Shown piece after piece: positions 48,190 to 59,200 of a DNA stretch of 64,000 nt. The notes beneath the pieces were generated by a model. The model made no database searches. It saw only the letters and a list, made by a program, of their open reading frames with translations, and was not told the DNA's origin. The stretch lies in the NCBI GenBank assembly GCA_019918135.1, contig WBZZ01003826.1, positions 47,671 to 111,670 of the forward strand. The letters are read 5' to 3'. The number at the start of each line of letters is the position of its first letter. The stretch's first letter is position 1. This DNA is from Paulinella micropora (lineage: Eukaryota; Cercozoa; Imbricatea; Euglyphida; Paulinellidae). The position numbers were made by a program, and so were the translations under genes.

Positions 48190-50790
48190 ATATATATATA
48201 TATAAATATAATAATAATACAAAATCTACGATAGGCCTGATCATGCGTATTTCCTTTTTGTCCCGATCCGGCCCGGCCGGGTAAGTATTGCCATTTTGGT
48301 ACTGTCATATTGGCATCAGACGTGAATATTCACGATCAGCCAAATTATACGTGTTTTGGGGTGTAACTGCATTTTTGTGGTCGCTGGTGGCACCGTGTGA
48401 CACGGGCGAAAAAGGCAGTAGTTGCGGCAATTTCGTCAATGCCGAAATGTCACTGGGGAGTGCCTCTTTCGGCCGTATCGCGCTGGGTGGCACCGGGTGG
48501 CGCGGTTTTGTGAAAACACACCTGATTTTTCTGGTGGCATGATTCTGGCGGCCAAACTTTGCGGCTGTCCCCTGCAAAATTGGCCGGTCCGTTTCGGTAG
48601 GGAAATGTGGCATTCGTCTTTTCAGGCCACGCGCTATCAGAATCTGCAATAAAAAAATTGTGTTGGGCTGTGGCACCTGACCCGTCCCACAAGTGTGGGT
48701 TTTCTGAAAAATAGTATATAAAAATAACGTTTTCCCGTAAAATTTTTTGAAGCAAGCTGGCACAGGCCGACGGCCGTGTCAGCTAGCTTCGCTCGTGGCG
48801 TGTGTGTACTCTCACACACACCACTCACCACAGTGATCTGGTGACGTGGCTACACCAGTTACACGCTGGCTACTCCCGCAATGGCTACCCCCGACGCTGG
48901 CTACACATGCACTGGCTACCCCCCCCCCCTACCCTGGCTATCCCTGCACTGGCTACCCCCCCCCCCCCTACCTTGACTACCCCTGCACTGGTTACCCCTC
49001 CCCTAGTACCCTGGCTACCCCGACGCTGGCTACCCCCCCCCCCCCTACCTTGGCTATCCCTGTACTGGTTACCCCCCCCCTACCCTGGCTACCCCGACGC
49101 TGGTTACCCCCCCCCTACCTTGGCTATCCCTGCACTGGCTACCTCCCCCCCCTACACTGGCTACCCCTGCACTGGTAACCACCCCCCCCCCCTTGTAATC
49201 ATGGCTGGATCCTGCCCATTGCTACACCTATCATCGAGTCCTCGGTGCCACCTGTCAGAACCTCGACAGGTAAGGTTGTAGTAGGAAGTAACAGCCAAGG
49301 TGTGTGGTTCTGACAGAGTGGTTTCTGGTGGCACCTGTCAGAACCTCGACACGTATAGTATAGTGGAGCGTAACGGTCGACATGTCACGGTTCTGACAGG
49401 GTGGCACCACCAGACAGGAAGAAAGAGGGTTGTCCCCCCTGTGCCGCGGCATCTAGCCTAGATAACACTCTCTTTTTTTCCGTTGGTGGTGGCACCTGCC
49501 AGAACCGCGACACGTAAGTTTATAGCAGGGAGTAACGGCCAAGGTGTGGGGTTCTGACAGGGTGGCACCACCAAGGGGGGGGGTGCATCTAGGCTAGATG
49601 CCACAGCACAAGGGGGCCACCCCCCCTCTCCCTCCCTCTCTTTCTGTTGGCGGTGGCACCTGCCAGAACCATGACACGTAAGGTTATAGTGGGGAGTAAC
49701 GGCTTGGGTGTGGGGTTCTGACAGAGTGGCTCCGGTGGCACCTGCCAGAACCATGACACGTAATGTTATAGTGGGGAGTAACGGCTGGGGTGTGGGGTTC
49801 TGACAGGGTGGCACCTGCCACAGAAGAAAAAAGGGGAGGGAGGGAGGGGGAGGAGGAGGGGTGGCCCCCCTATACCGTGGCATCTAGCCAAGACAACACT
49901 CTCTTTTTTTTCTGTTGGTGCTGGCACCTGCCAGAACCACGACACGTAAGGTTATAGCAGGGAGTAACGGCTGTGGTGTGGGGTTCTGACAGAGTGGCAC
50001 CGGCCACAGAAAAAAGAAGGGGATGGAGGGGGGGGGGGGAGGGGGTGGCCCCCCTGTGCCGTGGCATCTAGCCTAGATAACACTTTCTCTTTTCTTTTCT
50101 GTTGGCGGTGGCACTTGTCGGAACCACGACACGTAAGTGTATAGCAGGGAGTAACGGCCAAGGTGTGGGGTTCTGACAGAGAGGCACCGGTGGCACCTGC
50201 CAGAACCATGGCATCTGGTTTTGTGTGTTAATTTGAATTCTTGTATGTAACCGGTTTTGACAAGCCGCCGTATTTTTCCGGTGGCCCCTTTGTCAGAACC
50301 ATGACACGTATTTATATGGTAATTTGAATTTTCCCATGTGTGGGTTCTGACAGGGTGGCACCAGCCACCGGAAATTTCAGGTGGCCCCTTTGTCGGAACC
50401 ATGACACGTATTTATATAGTAATTTGAATTTTTCAATGTGTGGGTTCTGGCAGGGTGGCACCAGCCACCTGAAATTTCTGGGGTGGGGAGGGTGGGGGGG
50501 GCCCCCCTACCAGGGTTCCGACAAAGGGGTGGGCGGTGGCACCTGTCAGAACCATGGCACTTAAGGGTATATAGCGGGACGTAACGGTCGAGGTGTGGGT
50601 GTTCTGATAAAGTGGCACCGGTGGCCCCGTTGCCAGAACCGTGACACGTATTTATATGGTAAATGGACTTCGTCCATGTGTGGGTTCTGACAGGGTGGCA
50701 CCAGTCACCGGAAAATTCTGGGGTGGGGAAGGTGGGGGCCCCCCTAGTACCAGGGTTCCGACAAAGGGGTGGGCGGTGGCACCTGTCGGA
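48190..50790. repeat. Large direct repeat, copy 2 (2.6 kb)
   Basis: Same orientation and order as 19381-22385, with scattered substitutions and fewer tandem units at the right end (one 239-bp-type unit instead of three). The flanking sequences differ on the right and are AT microsatellite on the left in both. Confidence 0.9.
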
Positions 50791-50906
50791 ACCGTGACAG
50801 GTGGGAGTATAGCGGACAGTAACAGCTCAGGTGTGGCGGTTCTGACAAAAGTGGCACCGCTCACTGAGGAAAAAAAGGGTAGGGAGGGGAGGGGTAGTTT
50901 TTTTGG

Positions 50907-50953
50907 GGCAGCCGTGCCCACCTCCCCCTGATATTATAGGCCAAGCGTGCCCC
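50907..50953. repeat. Hairpin related to family B
   Basis: GGGGCA...TGCCCC arms with the CACCTCCCCCTGATATTATAGG core, as in the 10.5-11.7 kb elements. It precedes the zinc-ribbon gene by 170 bp. Confidence 0.6.
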
Positions 50954-51124
50954 AGAACGGTGGCGGTGCAAAAGGGGATTTTGCTGCTAAAGAGGGTGGC
51001 GAGGGTGGTTCACCGCCCCCTATTGGCCATGGCTGGTCCAGGGGGGGGGGGGTGTCTCCCACGCTGCCTATTTTTTTCTTCTTGGCTTTTTTATTATTAA
51101 AGCGCGGTGCAAGTGTGGTCGACA

Positions 51125-51343
51125 ATGCTAGCTGTTTGTCCTACCTGTGGTGCCTGCTTCTTTGAAGTGCAACTTTACTGGACGGGGACCGGGAAAAGAG
51201 GCGACCCCAAGGACCTGGCCTCGCTCGTCTGCAGGCCCTATGGCGACGGCGCCTGCATCAACCCCGCGCGAGACGTCCCCGGCGGAGACACTTGGGCGGA
51301 GCGGATGCGCTTCGTAGACAATTTCCTGGACGAGATTCTGTAA
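51125..51343 (+). CDS. Small zinc-ribbon-like protein
   Basis: A 72-residue protein from the ATG at 51125. It starts MLAVCPTCGACFFEVQLYW with a CPxCG knuckle; later Cys residues (LVCRPYGDGACINP) could complete a zinc site. It ends ERMRFVDNFLDEIL. Size and first knuckle recall RNA polymerase subunit RPB10, but the usual adjacent Cys pair is missing, so I leave it unnamed. The 3' flank GTAAAATAATTT followed by As matches the 3' flank of the TV-Pol gene at 27519. Confidence 0.55.
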   Translation: MLAVCPTCGACFFEVQLYWTGTGKRGDPKDLASLVCRPYGDGACINPARDVPGGDTWAERMRFVDNFLDEIL

Positions 51344-51398
51344 AATAATTTAAAAAAACTTATTCTCTTGTTCTCTTAAAGCAGCAAAGGGGGTGCAA

Positions 51399-54300
51399 AT
51401 GGAAGTGGCTAGGTCCTACAAACGCCGCCGGCTCGACGGTGCGACCGACGACTTTGTGCTGCCGGTCGACGGACAGAACGGCGACGTCCTTGTCTCGGGC
51501 GGTGACGGGGGCGTGAGATGGTCAACAGGCGGCGTGGCCGCGAACGACGCGGTAGCGCTCAACACCGCTCACAGACTGACTACGTCCGGGAACCCGCACT
51601 TGGTCGATTTAGCCGACCTGATTACCTTGACGCTGGACACCGAAGCCAAGGTTAACCAGCCGGCCGGGATGACTTCTAACAGCTCCGCTGGCTTTGTGGC
51701 CTCGGCCTCTAGCAATTCCGCACAGGCCTACCTTGCTTTTGACAGAGACTTTTCGACCTTGTGGGGCACCATTGCCCCCGACAGCTACAGCGGCAACAGC
51801 TACACTGCCATGATCGAGACGATGGTCGATAATCTCCCTGTGCATGGCGCGTGGCTCCAGCTCGATCTGGGCCAGCACGCTAAAGTCGCTGCTTACCATT
51901 TCACGTCTGCGGGTGCTATTACCGCGCCCAGGGACTGGGTAGTCGCGTATAGCGCGGACGGCAGCCGGTGGTTCACTTGGGACAGCCAGACGGCCCAGAC
52001 CTTTGTCGGCGACAGCCTGCGCACGTTCACGCCTGCAGCCGCGGCCGATTACGCCAGGTACCTGCGCGTAATCTGCACTAAAAACAACGGGGCGGGGGTT
52101 TGGTACATGCGGAGCCTGGCCTTCGACTACCAGCTGTACAATGCAGGCTGCATCGAGAACACCAGTTATCCGACCAAGGCCTCGCAGCTGGCGCCCAAGG
52201 CGTACGTCGACCACCAGGTGGCAGGAGCGGTGAAGTTCCCGTCGATCATGCCTACCCAAAACGACTGTGTCGTGACCATGGATCCAGACGGCTCGATCTT
52301 TGCAGTCAAGGACAGGACGCTCAAGCAGCCATCTTTAGCTCCTAGCGGTAATGGCGCGATCGTGCTCATGGACACTGACTTTACAGTCACAACGATCCCG
52401 GACACTCTCGCGAGGCTGCCGGACCCTCTGCCCGCCTCGACCGCGCAGCTGGTGACGGTCGATCCAGACGGCGTGCTAGGCCTAAGCAGCCAAGTAAGCT
52501 CGTCGACGCTCACGCTGGCAGGGGCTGGCGGCAACAGTACGCTTTCCGCGCCTGCCACTGGCTCCGTCGCGCTCAAGCTGCCTGTGGCCCTGCCCAGCGC
52601 AGGCACCAAGCAGTTCGTCACGCTCGACAGCGCGGGCCAGTTCGCTACCGGTGCCATTGGCTTCAAAGGGGGAGACAGTGTAGCAATCGGGACTTCCGCG
52701 GGCGACGGACAGCAACCATTCGCCGTCGTAATAGGCACTCAAGCAGGCGCGAGTGGACAGGGCCAGTTTGGAGTTGCTGCTGGCTACCGGGCGGGATACT
52801 CTGGCCAGTCAGATCTCGCCGTCGCGATCGGTGCCTACTCCACGGAGAGCACACAAGGCAATTCGTCAGTCTCTGTCGGTGCCTATGCTAGTACGCTCGG
52901 CGTACGGTCGGTTGGGATCGGCAGTACGGCTATCACGGATGCTGCCGCCCAGCAATCGGTCGCAATAGGCTACAGAGCAAAAGCAGCGACATCCCGCTCG
53001 ATTGTACTGAACGCAGCTGGCGCTGAATTAGTGTCCGCTAGCACCGATGCTGCTTATATCAAGCAGCTGAGGTCGGGCGTCGATTCTACTACCAGTGAGA
53101 AGGCGACACAGTGGAACAGCACGACAGGCGAACTCACCGCCTCTAAATTTACACTCCCGCTTTCGCTGCCCGCCAGCACGTCACTCGTTTCCCTGACGAG
53201 CGCGGGCCAGGTAGGTGCGTCTGCGCTCAAGGTACCTGCGTCACTGCCTGGCAGCACGTCACTGTTGACACTCGATTCCGGTGGCCAGCTCGCGACAGGG
53301 GCTGCTAGCTCGCTGTCACTCAGCGGGGCTGGAGGCACCAGCACGCTTTCCGCTCCAGCCTCTGGCTCCTCTGCACTCAAGCTGCCGACAGCCCTGCCGG
53401 GCAGCACTTCGCTAGTGACACTCGACTCCAGCGGCCAGCTAGCGACAGGGGCTGCTAGCTCACTGTCACTCAGCGGGGCAGGTGGTACCAGCACACTTGC
53501 AGCTCCAGCCTCTGGCTCTTCTGCACTCAAGCTGCCTACCGCCCTGCCTGGTAGTGCTTCGCTAGTGACACTCGACTCCGGTGGCCAGCTCGCGACAGGG
53601 GCTGCTAGCTCACTGTCACTCAGCGGGGCGGGCGGCACCAGCACCCTTTCCGCTCCAGCGTCTGGTACTTCTGCACTCAAGCTGCCAACCGCTCTACCAA
53701 GCAGTACTAGCTTGGTGTCGCTGGGCTCCGACGGCGCGCTGCTGTACGGGGACCAGGCTATCTCTCATGGTCTGAGCCTTGTAGCCACTACGTACGTGAA
53801 GAAGCCCGACAGCATGACGAGTAACAGCTGGAACGGCCTGGTCGCGAGTGCGTCCACTTCCGGGAACGGCAATGCGTACGACGGCTTCAATACGGGCTCA
53901 AACTTTTCCTGGCAGAGCAACACCAGTACCTACAATGCCACGAGCGGCGCCTACACTTCCAGTTCCAGCAAGACGTTTTCGGGCGTAGTGTACCCCGGAG
54001 AGTGGCCCCAGCTAGATTTTGGCGCTGGGGTCGTCCTGCAACAGTACTACCTGCAAGCCCAGTCCAGCGGTCTGGATAAATCGCCAAAGACTTGGCAGGT
54101 GGGCACGTCGTTAGACGGCACTACCTGGACGCTGTGGCACACTAGCTCGTACACTTTTGTCGATGGTAATTCCATCACTCTCGCGCCGACCGACACCGCC
54201 AGGGCCGCCCGGTACGTGGCCATCGTGGTTGCTACTATCAAGGCAGGAGGGAGTTCTAGCTGGCGCGGAATCAACCACTTTGGCTTTGACTACACGTCGT

Positions 54301-55808
54301 GCCCCGCGATCAAGAACATAGCGGCGCCGCTCACCACCACCGACGCTGCCAACAAGGCCTACGTAGACGGGCACACGCATACGTCGCCAATGACGATCGG
54401 CACCTCTACGATTGCGAGCACGGGGACGGTCGCGCTGAGTCTACCTAGCGCGCTGCCTGCCAGCACTTCTCTGACGTCGCTGACCTCTGCAGGACAGCTA
54501 AGCGCCTCTGCGCTAAAGGTGCCTGCTGCGCTGCCAAGCACGACTTCGCTTGTCTCGCTTGACTCTGCCGGCGTGCTGAGCACTAGTGCAGGAGCAGCCT
54601 CTCTGAAGCTTGCCACTGCGGTATACACGGGCGCCATGCCCAACAACTTCACGAGTAATACTACCTACAGCTCTGTCTGGACCCTGAATCGGTCGTCTAT
54701 TTGGGCGTCTTCTACTTGGGAGCCCTGGAGGATTTTCGATGGCGTCTACAACACAGGCGACGGCTGGATATGTGCTCAGAACTTGTACAACGGCAGCTCT
54801 GGTGCTTACACCGGGGCACAATCGTCAAACGCCATTCCGGGTGAATGGTTCCAGCTGCGGCGCGTCGATGGGCTGTCAGTTATACTGGCGAGCTTTGAGT
54901 TCTGTCCTCGCATCTTTAACCCGTCCTACATAGTAGGCCCCAAGAAGTTGGCCGTCCTCGGCTCCAACGAAGAAAGCGAAAATCCTACAAGCTGGACAAC
55001 GTTGTACTACACTGCAACTTCTGAAGCAATATGGGGAACTAGCGAGTCTTTCAGGACCTGGACGATATCCGTACCCGCTGCTTACAAGTTCTACCGCTGG
55101 GTGATTGAGAGCTTCTGGCCGACCGGAGGGATTACTTACTGCGATTGCGCAGAACTGAAGCTCAACTTCAACGCCGCTGGCATTAGTTCGATCTATCCAC
55201 ACCCTTCCGGGAGTAGTGTTGCGCTGAGTCTGCCTAGCGCGTTGCCGTCCAACACGTCCTTCGTCTCCCTGTCTAGCGGGGGGCAGCTAGCCGCCTCGTC
55301 TGTCAGAGTGCCTGCTAGCCTGCCTGGCTCGACGTCTTTGGTCACGCTGGACTCGGCGGGTCAGCTTGCGGCCAGCTCGTTGTTGCCAGCCTCCATGCCG
55401 GCCCAGACTGCCGTTCTGAGCCTGACTTCTGCGGGGCAGATGGTGACCCAGAGCACTTCCACCACGGTCGTGACTTCTGGCTCGGTGACGCTGCCGACCT
55501 GGACTTCCATGTCGGCCTATACGCCTACCACGGACCCTAACTGGGTGCTCAGCCACTCTTCCGCAGTTGTAGGCCAAGAGAGCTATAGAGTTTTCGATGG
55601 TGTCGCTGCCAATGGCTGGACTAGCCTCGGCAACTACAACTCGGACGGGAGTATCAACACGACCAACAACGCCGTTACCAACGTGGGCGGCAGCAACGTG
55701 TACGGCGAACACTTTACGCTCCAGCACCAGCGGCGCCGTTACAGAATAACTAACCATTCGGCAAAGATGGGGGTATCACTTTTTCCGAAATTTTTCCAAG
55801 ATTTTTAG
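51399..55808 (+). CDS. Fibre-like surface protein with discoidin and YadA-like repeats, 3'-truncated
   Basis: Start at the ATG 51399 (a GTG lies 6 bp earlier). About 1469 residues, no signal peptide seen. After a basic tip (YKRRRLDG) come: a discoidin (F5/8 type C)-like domain at about 87-245 (WLQLDLGQHAKVAAYHF); KAYVDHQ, a fibre hinge pattern; YadA-head-like repeats at about 428-545 (VAIGTSAG, VSVGAYAS, VAIGYRAK); four about 47-residue repeats (ALKLPTALPGSTSLVTLDS, then SLSLSGAGGTSTLS) at about 590-770; a second discoidin-like domain at about 800-970; NKAYVDGHTH; a third at about 1080-1260; and a partial fourth from 1360. From about 55735 the sense ends, so the C-terminus is lost at the host junction. 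Host-glycan attachment is inferred. Confidence 0.8.
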   Translation: MEVARSYKRRRLDGATDDFVLPVDGQNGDVLVSGGDGGVRWSTGGVAANDAVALNTAHRLTTSGNPHLVDLADLITLTLDTEAKVNQPAGMTSNSSAGFVASASSNSAQAYLAFDRDFSTLWGTIAPDSYSGNSYTAMIETMVDNLPVHGAWLQLDLGQHAKVAAYHFTSAGAITAPRDWVVAYSADGSRWFTWDSQTAQTFVGDSLRTFTPAAAADYARYLRVICTKNNGAGVWYMRSLAFDYQLYNAGCIENTSYPTKASQLAPKAYVDHQVAGAVKFPSIMPTQNDCVVTMDPDGSIFAVKDRTLKQPSLAPSGNGAIVLMDTDFTVTTIPDTLARLPDPLPASTAQLVTVDPDGVLGLSSQVSSSTLTLAGAGGNSTLSAPATGSVALKLPVALPSAGTKQFVTLDSAGQFATGAIGFKGGDSVAIGTSAGDGQQPFAVVIGTQAGASGQGQFGVAAGYRAGYSGQSDLAVAIGAYSTESTQGNSSVSVGAYASTLGVRSVGIGSTAITDAAAQQSVAIGYRAKAATSRSIVLNAAGAELVSASTDAAYIKQLRSGVDSTTSEKATQWNSTTGELTASKFTLPLSLPASTSLVSLTSAGQVGASALKVPASLPGSTSLLTLDSGGQLATGAASSLSLSGAGGTSTLSAPASGSSALKLPTALPGSTSLVTLDSSGQLATGAASSLSLSGAGGTSTLAAPASGSSALKLPTALPGSASLVTLDSGGQLATGAASSLSLSGAGGTSTLSAPASGTSALKLPTALPSSTSLVSLGSDGALLYGDQAISHGLSLVATTYVKKPDSMTSNSWNGLVASASTSGNGNAYDGFNTGSNFSWQSNTSTYNATSGAYTSSSSKTFSGVVYPGEWPQLDFGAGVVLQQYYLQAQSSGLDKSPKTWQVGTSLDGTTWTLWHTSSYTFVDGNSITLAPTDTARAARYVAIVVATIKAGGSSSWRGINHFGFDYTSCPAIKNIAAPLTTTDAANKAYVDGHTHTSPMTIGTSTIASTGTVALSLPSALPASTSLTSLTSAGQLSASALKVPAALPSTTSLVSLDSAGVLSTSAGAASLKLATAVYTGAMPNNFTSNTTYSSVWTLNRSSIWASSTWEPWRIFDGVYNTGDGWICAQNLYNGSSGAYTGAQSSNAIPGEWFQLRRVDGLSVILASFEFCPRIFNPSYIVGPKKLAVLGSNEESENPTSWTTLYYTATSEAIWGTSESFRTWTISVPAAYKFYRWVIESFWPTGGITYCDCAELKLNFNAAGISSIYPHPSGSSVALSLPSALPSNTSFVSLSSGGQLAASSVRVPASLPGSTSLVTLDSAGQLAASSLLPASMPAQTAVLSLTSAGQMVTQSTSTTVVTSGSVTLPTWTSMSAYTPTTDPNWVLSHSSAVVGQESYRVFDGVAANGWTSLGNYNSDGSINTTNNAVTNVGGSNVYGEHFTLQHQRRRYRITNHSAKMGVSLFPKFFQDF
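53160..53725 (+). repeat. Intragenic ~150-bp tandem repeats in fibre gene
   Basis: Three full and one partial copy of a unit encoding LPGSTSLVTLDSGGQLATG and SLSLSGAGGTSTLSAPASG. Copies differ mainly at synonymous sites. Confidence 0.85.
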
Positions 55809-55870
55809 CAACTTTCAGAAAACTTGTGCAAATGAAGGGAAATTCAGTATTTAGTTGCAGAACATAATAA
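55736..55870. other. Probable virus/host junction
   Basis: Protein-like fibre coding ends at about 55735. The sequence then becomes AT-rich, with AATAAA-like ACATAATAAATG at about 55862, and remains host-like to the end of the window. Confidence 0.5.
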
Positions 55871-56200
55871 ATGATATTAAAACATGTTTTTATTAATAGT
55901 CAACCACTTAGACTTCACCTCCGGAGGTGGACAGAAACCGGTCTGACACCTAATTTTTCCACTTTTTTTTCATGCCTGCGACGACAAGACTATGCTGGAA
56001 ACAAGCGACAAAAATGCACAGCTTGGTTTTTTTGCTTTGTTTTATTTGTTTTTAGTATTTTCCTACATTATGAGCTGCTTTTACTTCAAAAAATCCCTGC
56101 CGCCGCTGTGATAGGGGATTCACGTGGGTAGTGGAAGGGGGAGGGGGGGGGGTGGTTGTGTGATGTGAAGGTTGCAGTATTTCCTTGATTAGAATGTATT
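55871..56200. other. Intergenic, nothing recognised
   Basis: AT-rich with a G-run at about 56136-56150; only short frames without protein-like sense. Confidence 0.5.
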
Positions 56201-56206
56201 TCAAGG

Positions 56207-59200
56207 CTACATTAATGGGTCGTTGTCGTCAGAGCTATCAGAGCTACCGACATCTGCTGGCCACTCACACAATTGGCATTTGTCTCCACCTTCAGCGTTA
56301 TGGATCTTACAGGAAGGGCAATCCCACGGATTGGGGCCTGGCTGATTTGCGCCTTGCACCTGACTGTTCCTGCGTTGAGATTGCATCGCCCGCTTGGAAT
56401 CAGCTGAATTTCGCGCACGCTTGCGTCCGCGTTGACCTGCTGCTCGACGCGCGCGGCGACGTCCGCGCTGACGGCTTGGTTGGCGTCCTCGTGGCGGCAC
56501 AGTTGAGTCTGAGACACCTACAGTAAATAATAACGAAATGCGACCAGTGTTGCAGATATAGCATACACTAGTACCGTTTTCTTCTTCCTCTGAGCTAGAA
56601 GAAGAGTTGTCTGTGCTAGTAGTAGAAGAAGAGTTCTCAGATAGCGCGGGTTCAGCACCAGCTAGTTTGGCATCCACTTCTTCTTCTAAGTTGCAGCGGC
56701 AGATTTGAAAATGGTTCCATGCTGAGTCAACAAGCTGCGCCTTTTTAAACTGCTTCCGGTCGGCATCTTGCGTTGCAACACCGTGCATTCTGAGCCAGTC
56801 CTTTAGTTCCTTGACTACCATTTGGCTGGATGCAAACGCTTGCTTGTCTTGAAACGATGTAAGTAAAATGAAAACTTTGCGCCACGGATGCTCAACATTT
56901 CCAAAAGCCAAGTCCTGCTCCCTCTTTTCTTCCTCAGTAAGCTCCTGTGCACCGCGCCATCGTGGGTGAGCGGGAGCCTTTCCCTCGTTAACAAAATATG
57001 TGCGTGGTAAAGAAAGAAGCTCGTCAGGTGTCAAATGGGTAAGAGCGTTTATCTTTTCTTTACGGTTAGGAGGCAACTCCATCCAATTCATCGGCAGCTC
57101 ATCAACCAGTCGGAATTCTGCTTTGTATTTTCCACACTTCATATGAGCAGGGCGTCCGGGCAAACCACCGTCGAAGTAGTCGCCATCAATTTCGATTCTT
57201 GTCAGGTTTCCAGCCGCCAACATCTCCTCCACATGCGCAGTCTCGTCCGGCTCTAGGTACTTGCTCAAAGATCGAATATCCTTTTTCAAACGTGGGTTGA
57301 CGAAGTATCCCACAGGAAGCTTGCGAGGCATATCAGCCGCTGCAATACATCCAACGCCCCGGTATTGCAATATATACAACACATGCACGTGAGGTGGGGG
57401 GGGGGGGAGGGAAGGGAATAATATAATACAATACCGGGGCGCTGAATGAACAGTTTCACTGATGCTCCTTGGGGATTATCCTTCTCTCCATGAAATTCCT
57501 CCTGTGCGTCTCCCATTGTTTTGAAATCCGCAGTCGGTAACTGATCAGGATCCTCGTTCTTGGTGATGCGCCAGGCCAGAGGCCTGTTGTAATTCTTGAA
57601 GCTTTTGTTCATACATGGACTGAAATACGTCATCCAGTCGTAATTACATGCAAGAACAACCAACACAAAGGTCGATCTTTGTTTTTTGAAAGCAAGGATA
57701 AGTTTTAACAAAGCTTGAGCGATATTGGTTGTGAGGAAGGTGCTCTTCCACCCAATATCCATCACTCTGAATGACTGATCATTCCCGTCATGGCCGTGCC
57801 CAGGTGGCTTGCGATGAGATTCTACTTGCCAACGGATACCACGGTCGACAACATTAAGCCCGATAAAGCCTAGCATAGCCCACGCAGTGTTATCACCGGC
57901 GCCGTCCCACTCCAGGAATAACTTCCAAGCTTGCATAGTGCGAGGATGCCAAAGCTCCCAATGCAAAAGTGATGCAAGCATGGTGATATTACTGTTCACG
58001 CCATGCTCCACTGCGCCTTCCAGGTACGTGAAAATAAAGTTAGTATCGGTAGTGTAACAAGTGTTGATACCGACACACAGGCGAAAGACCATTTTCCCTT
58101 TAAAGTCTTTAGCAGCACGGCGACAAGATGGAATCCGCACAGGCGGCTTCATATCTGCAGATATAACAGTAGCATGGAGATCTTCTTGCGCACCCTTCTT
58201 GCGTTGCATGCTCGCTACACGGCACGTTCTGTGAATTTTGTGATGAAGGCGGCTCTGGCGGCGCCAAGTCTGAGCTGCTGTGTCACTCAGGAAACCTCGG
58301 GCATGCCGAACCGCAAGCCTCGTGCAGATGTCGCATTTGGAAAAGTCTCCCGCTGCAGCACAAAGATGTAGTGAGTAATGATGAATGCTATGCTATGCTA
58401 ACGATTCAAACATCAATCAATTATATGCATATTACCTCGTACAAACTTGACGTTTGAGAAATCCGCTTTCCAAACTTTGTTGATTGTGTTGTCTGTTGGA
58501 GGCTTATCAGGATTCACTCTCTTAGAAGTTCCGTACCGTAGACACACTTCTTTCCAGTTGTCCCGAACATACTTTTGCACTCCGGCGTCCTCAGCCATTT
58601 CTTGTAGCCTCCATACACCGTCGCTACATATCTCGGGATGACTGTTTGCGAATTTTTCACATAGCAAAATTGCAACAAGATCTTCTGTTTCGGGAATTGC
58701 GGTTGACTTTCTGGCAAAGACCTTCGTGTTGTTGGCAAGAAGCTTGTGTGCTCGAGATAAAACTGCGTCGCTGATGCCGTGGATGCGCTGCCAAGCTGTT
58801 CTGCAGACAGCCTCCGTTAGGTACATATATTGAAACGAACCAATTTTAGTTTGGAAGGATTCAAGCTGAGCAGCTGTCCACGTGTAAAGCTCACTTAGTG
58901 ACGATGCTGCGTTCTTCGCTCGCGTGTGTAGCACATCGCGCGTGTCGATGAATGAGTAACACTTCCACTTTTGACAGCAAACAGACTTCACTTCTCTATC
59001 CAGGTCTGCGAAGGTTATCCCCAACAACTTCTTGAGCGCTTCCTGTCTCTGTAACTTCACGTTTCCTTTGGTGCGGTGTTTCATTTTGTAGGGGCGAGTG
59101 GGATTTTTGCGTGCTCGTTGTACAGGAAGTGGTGACAATTTCATCAGGTCACATAACAGCTCATTTGATTCCATCAGCTCGTTGTAGTTGCCCAGAATAC

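Noticed and set aside
51125-51343. RNA polymerase subunit RPB10
   Set aside because: Only the first CxxC and the size agree; the characteristic adjacent Cys pair is absent.
1-55735. Mirusvirus or herpesvirus assignment
   Set aside because: OBP helicases and introns suggested it, but the A32-type ATPase, VLTF-like factors and PCNA point to a nucleocytoplasmic large DNA virus. No capsid or terminase is visible to decide.
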